Part shown: positions 54,198 through 61,442 of the stretch, piece by piece
Layout of the letters: each line of letters opens with the position of its first letter
Numbering within the stretch: position 1 is the stretch's first letter
From: Acidobacteriota bacterium
GTDB taxonomy: Bacteria; Acidobacteriota; Thermoanaerobaculia; Multivoradales; Multivoraceae
Length of the DNA stretch: 64,000 nt
NCBI GenBank assembly: GCA_003388555.1
Contig: QQVD01000037.1
Span: forward strand, 156,918-220,917
Direction: 5' to 3'
Made by a program: the position numbers and the translations under genes
The notes under the pieces: model-generated
Database searches by the model: none
What the model saw: the letters and a program-made list of their open reading frames with translations, nothing else
Told to the model about the DNA's origin: nothing

Positions 54198-57131
54198 ATG
54201 CAACGAGATCCCGGTCACACGTCCGACGTCGGTGCTCGGCGTCGCCGACCCAGCACGACGGTCGTGCCCTGCCGCCTCGCGATCGCCCGTCACATCCGCC
54301 GGGCGCCGTTCTGCGTCGCTCTCACGGTGCTCGTCCTGGCCGTCGCCCCGCCGACGCGGTCGCAGTCCTCGGGCACCTGGGAGCGCCTCGGACCGGATGG
54401 CGGCGAGATCTCGACCGTGCATCCCGACCCCCACTCGCCCGAGACCCTGTGGGTCGGGACCTGGGGCGGCAACGTCTACCGCAGCGGTGACCGCGGGTCG
54501 ACCTGGGAGCTGGCGGGCGACGGGCTCGAGGCTGCGGTGATCTACGACCTCGCGGGTCCACAGGCGGCCGGGGGGGTGTTGATCGCCGCGACCGATCGCG
54601 GCATCTACCGTCTCGATGAACAGTCGAGGACCTGGCAGAGGGCGACCGTGACCGGCTCGGAGACCGAGATCGTCGTGCGCGTCGCCGTCGATCCCGTGCG
54701 CAGCGGCAGGATGTACGCGACCGTGTCGCTCGGCGTGACGGCGGGGGTCTACCGGATCGCACGCAGCGACGACTCCGGCCTCAACTGGAACGTGCTCGAG
54801 GCGGATGGCCTCTACTACGACTACGCGATGGCGATCGCGCCCACCGACCCGCCGACCCTCTATGTCAGCAGCTTCGGCCGCGTGCGCCGCTCGACCGACG
54901 GGGGCGAGACCTGGCAGGACTCGGCACAGGTGCCGGTGATCGTGCTCGACTGGTCGGAGCTCCTGGTCGACCCGCACGACCCGCAGGTGCTCTACGCCTC
55001 GGTGCGCTCGCTCAGCGACTCAGTGCTGCGCAGCGAGGACGGAGGCCAGACGTGGATCGCCGCGGGTTCCGGCCTGCCGGACGACGCGTTCGATCCGCAG
55101 ACCTTGGCGGTGTGGCCGAACGCGCCGGGCCGCCTGCTCCTCGGCCACCGCTACCAGGGGCTGTTCGCGAGCGACGATGCGGGCCAGTCGTGGAGTGCGG
55201 TCGCCGGCGTCACCGACCCAGAACCCTCGGGGATCGGTCCGGTCGCCGTCTCGTCCGACGGCCTGACCGCCTTCGCGGCGCTCGATCGCTCCGGCGCCGC
55301 GCCGCTGCGAAGGGCGCCGCCGACGCTCGACGCCTGGCAGGCGCTCGGCGATGGCATCACCGCGTCCTCGGTCGTGGGCCTGGCTCCGCGTTCGACGGTG
55401 CCGGGGGAGTGGCTGGCCAGCACCGGCGATCGCCGCGTCGTGCGGACGACCGACGACGGCGCCACCTGGCAGGCGTCGCACGACGGCATCGAAGGTTTCA
55501 GCTTCGGTCGTCTCACCCGCTCTCCCGACGACGACTCCATCGTCTACCTGCCGGCTCGCTCCTCCGTGTTGCCGGTGACCATGCAGGTCTATCGCAGCAG
55601 CGACGCCGGCGTCGGGTGGACGCGCATCGGTGAGGGCCTGCCGTGCTGCGGCAACGAAGTCGTTGTCGATCCCTTCGATCCGCTGCGCCTGCGCATGGCG
55701 ACGTGGGACGATCTCGTCGAGAGCACCGACGGCGGCGCCACGTGGCAGACCAGCCAGCAGTCCTGGCTCAACTCGTCGGCGCAGCTCGCCGCGTCGCCCC
55801 ATCAGCAGGGCCTGCTGGTCGCGGGTACCTCGCGTGACTCGGGACTGCCGGTGTCGCCGCCGCAGCTGATCGGTGAGATCCGCCGCAGCACCGACGGCGG
55901 CCAGAGCTGGCAGCTGGTGTTCGACGACGTCGGCAGCACGGCGGCCGGCTTCTGGGAGCTGGTGTTCGATCCCGAGGTCCCGGGAGCCGTCTACGGCGCC
56001 TATGCGGGCCTGGTGGTCGGTGCCGTGGTGCGCTCGCTGGACGGGGGCGCGACGTGGGAGCGCCTGCCGCTGCCGGACATCGGTCCGCTGTACTCGGTCA
56101 CGGTCGGCTCACCGCCCGGCTCCGAGCAGGTGTTCCCGCGGCGAGTCCTCGTCGGCACTCGCGATCGTGGGGTCTGGTTCTCCGACGACGGCGCCAACTG
56201 GGCGCCGCTCGAGCCGCCGCCCCCGGCGCAGCTCGCCAACCAGCTCGTGGTCGATCCGGCGGACGACGGCGCGCTGTGGATGGCCAGCAGCGGCGGCGGC
56301 GTGCTGCGTTACCGCGGCCTGCCGCCGACGACCGCCTGCGAGCCGACCGAGTTCTCGCTCTGCCTGCTCGATCGCTTCGAGGTCGCGGTGGTCTGGGCCG
56401 ACGGCTCCGGAGCCCAGCACGTCGCGTCGCTGTCGCCGATCTCGCGCAACACCGCCGGCTTCTGGTTCTTCACCCCGGACAACCTCGAGCTGGCGATCAA
56501 GATCGTCGACGGGCGCTGGCTCAACGGCCACCACTGGCTCTACTACGGAGCCCTCTCCGATGTCGCCTACGAGATCCTGGTGCTCGACCACCTGACCGGT
56601 GAGATCAACCGCTACGAGAACCTCGCCGGGCAACTCGCCAGCTTCGGTGACATCGAGGCGTTCCCCGAGCCCGAGCTCGGTCCGGCGGCGGCCTCGCCGC
56701 AGTCGTCCCGTGCCGGCCGTCGCGGCGCTCTGCGCGAGGCGGCGAGCTCAGCGGTGGCGGCACCGAGCGCGAGTCGGGCCGGATTGGCGACGGCGTCCGC
56801 CGGCAACGGCATCCCCACCCCCGAGCCGCTGCGGCTCGGCCGCTTCGAGGTGCTGGTCTCCTGGTACAACGGACCGGTTGGCGGCTTCGCAGCACCCCAG
56901 GCGTTCAACTCGACAAGCGGCGCCTTCTGGATCTTCCAGGAGGGCAGCCTCGACGTCTTCCTCAAGATCCTCGACGGAACCGTGATCAACGGTCGCCACT
57001 GGCTGTTCGTCGGCGCGCTGACCGACGTCGGGCTGGAGATCCAGATCACCGACACGGCGGACGGCTCGGTGCGCCACTACAGCTCCGCTCCCGGCGAGCC
57101 GCGCAGTTTCGTCGACATCGAGCTGTTCTGA
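54198..57131 (+). CDS. Exported Asp-box (VPS10/sortilin-type) propeller with two C-terminal FWFF domains
   Basis: 977 residues. Signal peptide near residues 35-55. At least seven Asp-boxes (S-x-D-x-G-x-x-W), for example SGDRGSTW, STDGGETW, SEDGGQTW and STDGGATW, span to about residue 720, a beta-propeller of xyloglucanase or sortilin kind. Then come two copies of a domain of about 100 residues: DRFEVAVVWADGSG...FWFFTPDNLELAIKIVDGR...HHWLYYGALSDVAYEI and LGRFEVLVSWYNG...FWIFQEGSLDVFLKILDG...RHWLFVGALTDVGLEI. A GGAGGAG site is 5 nt before the ATG. The function of either part is unknown. Confidence 0.82.
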   Translation: MQRDPGHTSDVGARRRRPSTTVVPCRLAIARHIRRAPFCVALTVLVLAVAPPTRSQSSGTWERLGPDGGEISTVHPDPHSPETLWVGTWGGNVYRSGDRGSTWELAGDGLEAAVIYDLAGPQAAGGVLIAATDRGIYRLDEQSRTWQRATVTGSETEIVVRVAVDPVRSGRMYATVSLGVTAGVYRIARSDDSGLNWNVLEADGLYYDYAMAIAPTDPPTLYVSSFGRVRRSTDGGETWQDSAQVPVIVLDWSELLVDPHDPQVLYASVRSLSDSVLRSEDGGQTWIAAGSGLPDDAFDPQTLAVWPNAPGRLLLGHRYQGLFASDDAGQSWSAVAGVTDPEPSGIGPVAVSSDGLTAFAALDRSGAAPLRRAPPTLDAWQALGDGITASSVVGLAPRSTVPGEWLASTGDRRVVRTTDDGATWQASHDGIEGFSFGRLTRSPDDDSIVYLPARSSVLPVTMQVYRSSDAGVGWTRIGEGLPCCGNEVVVDPFDPLRLRMATWDDLVESTDGGATWQTSQQSWLNSSAQLAASPHQQGLLVAGTSRDSGLPVSPPQLIGEIRRSTDGGQSWQLVFDDVGSTAAGFWELVFDPEVPGAVYGAYAGLVVGAVVRSLDGGATWERLPLPDIGPLYSVTVGSPPGSEQVFPRRVLVGTRDRGVWFSDDGANWAPLEPPPPAQLANQLVVDPADDGALWMASSGGGVLRYRGLPPTTACEPTEFSLCLLDRFEVAVVWADGSGAQHVASLSPISRNTAGFWFFTPDNLELAIKIVDGRWLNGHHWLYYGALSDVAYEILVLDHLTGEINRYENLAGQLASFGDIEAFPEPELGPAAASPQSSRAGRRGALREAASSAVAAPSASRAGLATASAGNGIPTPEPLRLGRFEVLVSWYNGPVGGFAAPQAFNSTSGAFWIFQEGSLDVFLKILDGTVINGRHWLFVGALTDVGLEIQITDTADGSVRHYSSAPGEPRSFVDIELF

Positions 57132-57195
57132 AATCGCCCTATCCGTCCTCTGCTTCGGCCGCATCGAATCGCTGCGGACGAGATGGCGCGACGCG

Positions 57196-57227
57196 CACGG
57201 TATCGACCGGGGGCGCACGGTCGATAC
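57196..57227. terminator. 12-bp perfect inverted repeat carrying the MarR half-sites
   Basis: CGGTATCGACCG and CGGTCGATACCG (57196-57207 and 57216-57227) are perfect complements around an 8-nt loop. It lies between two convergent gene ends and could terminate both. The arms contain GTATCGA / TCGATAC, the same half-sites as the operators at 58146 and 58200. Confidence 0.6.
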
Positions 57228-57254
57228 CGCCGCTGTCGCTTCAGTCGCGGTCGC

Positions 57255-58118
57255 TCACTCGCGCTCGATCCGGTAGGGCAGGCTGAGATCGCCCGAGAGC
57301 ACCTCGTAGACCTGGTAGACGCCGAGCAGCGGCCGGTCGGCGCCGGGACCGACCTCCATGTAGGCGGTCACCGCGTCGTAGCGGAAGTCGGGCTCGCCGT
57401 AGAGGCGCGCCGCGGGCACGAGGACCTTCAAGGTGTCGCCGCGCAGAACCACCGAGTAGCCAGGCGAGTCGAGCAGCATCGGCATGCCTGGATTCGTCGG
57501 CGGCAGGATCTCGGCGATCTGGCTCTCGCCGATCTCCGCCACGGCAAGGCCTCCGGCGACGCGCTGGTCGGGCACCAGAACCACCCAGTGGGTGTGGAAG
57601 ACGACGCCGTCGTCGTCGTAGCGGCGATTGCGGTTCTCGTCCCAGAGCGGCGTGTCGTCGAAGTCCGGATGGGCCGTCACCGCCAGCGCGACGACGCCCT
57701 CACCGCCGCTGAAGCCGACCGAGCGCGGCTCGAGGGTGGTCGGGAAGACGTAGCCCAGGACCGGGGCGCCGTCCATCGAGCCGCGCGGTTCGGGGACCGT
57801 GCGTCCGGCGACCCCGACGACGTCGACCTCGAAGACCAGCAGGTCGAGATCGTCGTGGTAGCGCACCGTCGCCTTCTCGATGTCGAGATCGGGACCGGCC
57901 GGGGGCGGCGTGCCCTGGGGAGCCACCTTGGAGACTCCGTCCTCGGCGAAGGCTGCCGACGCGGCGGCTGGGAGGACCGCGACGAAGGCCAGGATGGCGG
58001 TGAGCAGGACGGCGATGAGCAGGGCGGAGGAGGACCGGTTCAGGGAGTCTGGGCTGCTCCGTGCGTGTCGGATGTCTCGGCGGCTGCGAAGCGCGTCCAG
58101 CGTTCTTGGTGAAGTCAT
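57255..58118 (-). CDS. Exported beta-strand protein under MarR control, function unknown
   Basis: 287 residues. A signal peptide ends near residue 55 (LPAAASAAFAED). The rest is made of long strands (ATVRYHDDLDLLVFEVDVVGVAG..., AHPDFDDTPLWDENRNRRYDDDGVVFHTHWVVLVPD) with a DENRNRRYDDDG loop that may bind calcium. I do not recognise the family. The start is supported by GAAGGAG 8 nt before the ATG. It is divergent from the MarR gene, with two palindromic sites between them and a hairpin of the same half-sites behind it. Confidence 0.7.
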   Translation of the reverse strand: MTSPRTLDALRSRRDIRHARSSPDSLNRSSSALLIAVLLTAILAFVAVLPAAASAAFAEDGVSKVAPQGTPPPAGPDLDIEKATVRYHDDLDLLVFEVDVVGVAGRTVPEPRGSMDGAPVLGYVFPTTLEPRSVGFSGGEGVVALAVTAHPDFDDTPLWDENRNRRYDDDGVVFHTHWVVLVPDQRVAGGLAVAEIGESQIAEILPPTNPGMPMLLDSPGYSVVLRGDTLKVLVPAARLYGEPDFRYDAVTAYMEVGPGADRPLLGVYQVYEVLSGDLSLPYRIERE

Positions 58119-58145
58119 GGGGTCTCCTTCGTTGGTGGACAGATG

Positions 58146-58160
58146 GTATCGAGTCGATAC
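58146..58160. promoter_or_regulatory. MarR-type operator 1 (perfect 7-1-7 palindrome)
   Basis: GTATCGA-G-TCGATAC, 27 bp upstream of the exported gene's ATG at 58118, exactly in the divergent intergene. A perfect inverted repeat of this size fits a winged-helix dimer. Confidence 0.75.
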
Positions 58161-58199
58161 AAATGGAGACTAGTCGAGAGATCGAGCCGCGTCCAGACC

Positions 58200-58214
58200 T
58201 TTTCGAGTCGATAC
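58200..58214. promoter_or_regulatory. MarR-type operator 2 (imperfect copy)
   Basis: TTTTCGA-G-TCGATAC shares the right half-site TCGATAC and the spacing with operator 1 and ends 9 bp before the MarR ATG. It would let the regulator control its own gene. Confidence 0.65.
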
Positions 58215-58223
58215 CATTGCGCG

Positions 58224-58796
58224 ATGAGCTCACGACCCGTCCTCCAACCGCTCGAGCGTCTGTGCTCTCTGCTGCGCGCCGACGTGCGGCAGCGAGGCCT
58301 CGCGCATGGTCTGCAACCGGTGCAGGTCGAGGCGCTCTGCTACCTGGCGAGCTGCAATCGCTACTCGGACACCCCTCAGGCGGTCACCGAGTACCTGGGC
58401 TCCACCAAAGGCACCGTCTCGCAGACGCTGAAGGTGCTCGAGCGTGAAGGCCTGGTCCTCAAGAGCCCGGATCGGGAGGATCGTCGGGTCGTGCGCCTGA
58501 GGCTCACGGCCCGCGGTCGCGCGCTCGCGGGTGAGCTGAGCACGCCGCCCCTCTTCGTCCAGGCGCTGGGCGATTCGCAGGTCGATGCCGAACTTCTCGA
58601 CGGCGAGCTGCGAGCGCTGCTCGTCGCGGCCCAGCGCGCTACCGGCAACCGCAGCTTCGGGGTCTGCCACAGCTGCCGCTTCTTCCGCCGCGAGGGGAAG
58701 AGGATCTTCCGCTGTGGCCTCACCGAGGAGCCGCTGAGCGTCGCCGACTCGGAGAGGATCTGCCGCGAGCACGATGCCGCGACCCAGGCCGGTTGA
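58224..58796 (+). CDS. MarR-family regulator with C-terminal four-cysteine cluster
   Basis: 190 residues. Residues 10-105 are the winged helix-turn-helix (AVTEYLGSTKGTVSQTLKVLEREGLVLKSPDREDRRVVRLRLTARG). The C-terminal part has C148-H-S-C151, C164 and C180 (C-x2-C-x12-C-x15-C), a metal- or Fe-S-binding cluster in FGVCHSCRFFRR...RCGLTEEPLSVADSERICREH. It is an autorepressor candidate with operators at 58146 and 58200. The cysteines suggest a redox- or metal-dependent response. Start at ATG 58224. Confidence 0.88.
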   Translation: MSSRPVLQPLERLCSLLRADVRQRGLAHGLQPVQVEALCYLASCNRYSDTPQAVTEYLGSTKGTVSQTLKVLEREGLVLKSPDREDRRVVRLRLTARGRALAGELSTPPLFVQALGDSQVDAELLDGELRALLVAAQRATGNRSFGVCHSCRFFRREGKRIFRCGLTEEPLSVADSERICREHDAATQAG

Positions 58797-58911
58797 GGCC
58801 CGCGGGATCGTACGGTTGGACCCTTGCCGAGAATCGGCTCACGCCAGGGCCGGTCGCCCCGCAGCGTTCCGGGAGGGAGTCAGGCCGCGGTGCTTGCCCC
58901 GATGAGGCCTG

Positions 58912-59727
58912 CTAGGCGCCACCCGGCGGCTCGGGACGCTCTCTCACCTTGCCCACGAAGGGCACGAAGCGCACGCCGAGAAGGCGCTGGCGCTCGAAGT
59001 CGGAGTCGTCGGCGGTGCCTGGCCGGCCGCCGGTGCGCCGGTGGAGCACGAGCTCCTGATAGCCGCCGTCGGGACCCACCGGGGCGATGAGCCGACCGCC
59101 TACCGCGAGCTGCTCGAGCAGCGGACGCGGCACCCGCGGCGGTGCAGCGGTGATCACGACGATGTCGAAGGGCGCCGCATCGGGCCAGCCGTCATAGCCG
59201 TCGCCGACGCGCAGCGCGACCTGCTCCTCGCCGTAGCCCGCGGCGCGCAGGTTGGCCTCCGCGAAGGCGCCGAGATCGGGCACCACCTCGATGCTGTAGA
59301 CCTTGGCGCAGAGCTCGGCGAGCACTGCGGCCTGGTAGCCGGAGCCGGTGCCGATCTCGAGGCAGCGGTCCGTCGGCTGCGGCGCGACCGCCTCACTCAT
59401 GTAGGCGACGATGTACGGCTGGCTGATCGTCTGCCCGCTGCCGATCGGAGCCGGCCCGTCGGCGTAGGCCTCGCTGCAGCTCGGCGCGCGCATGAAGCGC
59501 TCCCGTGGCACCTTGCGCATCGCCGCCAGCACCCGCGCGTCGCGCACTCCCCGGCGCTCGAGGGTGCGCTGCACCATCTCCTCCCGCGCCGTACCGCAGG
59601 CCTCGTCCGTCGCCGCGGCAGGCTGGGTGCCGGGGTGTCCAGCGGTCGGTCCGCTGCGTGCGAGCAGGACTCCGACGGCGAAGGCCAGGAACAGGAGAGC
59701 GAGGACGACGAGGGCGGTGCGGGGCAT
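58912..59727 (-). CDS. pcm: Exported protein-L-isoaspartate O-methyltransferase (Pcm-like)
   Basis: 271 residues. Residues 2-22 are a membrane anchor or signal (RTALVVLALLFLAFAVGVLLA), so unlike cytosolic Pcm this copy is exported or inner-membrane tethered. The catalytic core is that of PCMT: PRERFM, IGSGQTISQPYIVAYM, then SAM motif I LEIGTGSGYQAAVLAEL, the post-I strand VYSIEVVPD and ITAAPPRVPRPLLEQLAVGGRLIAPVG. It should repair isoaspartyl residues in envelope proteins. The ATG at 59727 has AAGGAGG 6 nt upstream. Start codons upstream add only shadow sequence. Confidence 0.87.
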   Translation of the reverse strand: MPRTALVVLALLFLAFAVGVLLARSGPTAGHPGTQPAAATDEACGTAREEMVQRTLERRGVRDARVLAAMRKVPRERFMRAPSCSEAYADGPAPIGSGQTISQPYIVAYMSEAVAPQPTDRCLEIGTGSGYQAAVLAELCAKVYSIEVVPDLGAFAEANLRAAGYGEEQVALRVGDGYDGWPDAAPFDIVVITAAPPRVPRPLLEQLAVGGRLIAPVGPDGGYQELVLHRRTGGRPGTADDSDFERQRLLGVRFVPFVGKVRERPEPPGGA

Positions 59728-59852
59728 GGGAGCCTCCTTACGCGGTTCGCAGTGCCTCCAGGGTAGCGCGGCCGGGCGGTCCGGCGATCCGTCCACCGGA
59801 ACGGGCCGTTCAGTCGCCCGCTTCAGCGGCTCCCGGCCCAGTCACGGCCCAG

Positions 59853-61358
59853 TCACGGCGACCGCCGGCTCCAGGCGTAGGCGTCCTGCGATTCGAAGCC
59901 GTCGGCGAAGAGGCAGCCCGGACAACGTTCCAGCGCTCCCTGGTCCGGGAGGGCGCCCTGGGGCCGTGCGACGCCGAGGCGGTCGCGCGCCGTCGCGTGC
60001 AGCGCATCGCCGGCGTCGAGCGCGGTCGAGGTCGCCAGCAGGGTCAGATCGAGCGGCGGCGCGACGAAGTGCGACGCGGCGTCGACGATCGTGCGGTTCG
60101 AGGCGTCAAGGACATTCGTGCCGCTCAGGCTGTAGCTGGTCGACAGGTTGTTCGCCACCACGACGTTCTCGCTCGGGGTGCCGTTCGAGGAGGTGACGCG
60201 GATCCACGGCGGTCCGGGCGAGCTGTCGTTGATGTCGAGCACCGTGTTGTTGACGATGCGCGAATCGACCATGCCGTAGAAGCTGATGCCGTGCCAGTGG
60301 TCGGTCGCGACGACGTTGTCCTCGACCGTCCAGTTGACGAACAGGCCGTCGAAGCAGCCGATGCCCTGCAGTGTCGAGTGCAGCGGGTGGTCGGGATCCT
60401 CGCCGTTGAGGAAGAGATTGCCGCGCAGCACCACGTCGCGCACCTCGCCGGTGCCGACGCCGCCGGGGCCGTTCGACCAGCTCTGGAAGCCGTCGTCGTG
60501 GTTGCCGTCGCCGTGGCCGCTGCCGACGAAGGCGTTCATCACCACGTTGTAGAGGAAGGCCCCGCCGTCGCCGAGGCCGCGCATGCCGTCGGCCGAGAAG
60601 CCGTCGATGCGGTTGCGCGAGACCACCGCGTCCTCACCGCTGACGGTGATGCCGTGGCGCACGTTGCGCAGCCGGTTGCCGCGGATCTCGACCCGGTCGC
60701 CGGTGACGTTGAAGCCGCTCCAGGCGTTGTCGATCCAGTCGATGGCGGTCCACGACGACGCGTCCAGGGCGGTGTACAGCTCGCAGTCCTCGACCACCAC
60801 GTCCCAGGTCGGTCCCCACCAGCCGTGGTCCTGGATACGCACCAGGGTCCCCGACGAAGGCCACTGCGAAGGTCGGACGGTGAGGCCACGAAAGTGCCAG
60901 TTCTGCGCCGCCTCGAGCTCGATGCGGGAGAGGTACGGGGTCTCGCCGGGCGCTGCCGCGACGGTGATCGTCTGTTCGTTGTAGGCGCCGCGCACGTCGA
61001 AAGCGCCGTGGTCGCCGCCGTAGAGCCACAGCGTGTCGCCGGGCTGCACCGGCGCACCGGGGTTGACCGGCTCGAGCACGTCGTCCGGGTCGTAGGGCAG
61101 CTCGTCCCAGACCCGGGTCTCGATGAGTCCGTCGGCCCAGACCTGCTCCAGGCTGAGCCAGGGATTCAGCACCGTGCCGTCGCCCGCGGCGCTGCCGGCG
61201 ATCGGGTCGACGTGGTGCACGATGGCCGACCCTGGCGGTGCGATCGCGGCGACCAGCACCAGAGGGAGAGCTGCGCGCACGGCCACGGCGACGCACGGCG
61301 GCGCGGGACGCGATTCCGGAAGCGATCGGAGCAGTCGAGAGAGGGGCGAGCGGGGCAA
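59853..61358 (-). CDS. Exported right-handed parallel beta-helix protein with DGFE..W C-terminal tag
   Basis: About 501 residues. The start is uncertain: TTG at 61358 has GGAG 10 nt upstream, and GTG at 61286 would begin directly with a clean signal peptide (MAVRAALPLVLVAAIAPPGSA). The mature protein has PbH1-type coils (VVVEDCELYTALD, VEIRGNRLRNVRHGITVSGED, VVSRNRIDGFSADGM, IVNNTVLDI), a pectate-lyase or polysaccharide-lyase-like fold with unknown substrate. It ends CLFADGFESQDAYAWS, a short tag also present at the end of the neighbouring gene. Divergent from 61443 with an 84-bp gap. Confidence 0.8.
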   Translation of the reverse strand: MPRSPLSRLLRSLPESRPAPPCVAVAVRAALPLVLVAAIAPPGSAIVHHVDPIAGSAAGDGTVLNPWLSLEQVWADGLIETRVWDELPYDPDDVLEPVNPGAPVQPGDTLWLYGGDHGAFDVRGAYNEQTITVAAAPGETPYLSRIELEAAQNWHFRGLTVRPSQWPSSGTLVRIQDHGWWGPTWDVVVEDCELYTALDASSWTAIDWIDNAWSGFNVTGDRVEIRGNRLRNVRHGITVSGEDAVVSRNRIDGFSADGMRGLGDGGAFLYNVVMNAFVGSGHGDGNHDDGFQSWSNGPGGVGTGEVRDVVLRGNLFLNGEDPDHPLHSTLQGIGCFDGLFVNWTVEDNVVATDHWHGISFYGMVDSRIVNNTVLDINDSSPGPPWIRVTSSNGTPSENVVVANNLSTSYSLSGTNVLDASNRTIVDAASHFVAPPLDLTLLATSTALDAGDALHATARDRLGVARPQGALPDQGALERCPGCLFADGFESQDAYAWSRRSP

Positions 61359-61442
61359 AGGTGCGTGGCTCCCGGTTGGATGGAGTGCGAGATCGACCGG
61401 TGACGGCCGGCCAGCCGTGAGATCTGCGGTTAGTCTACAGGC

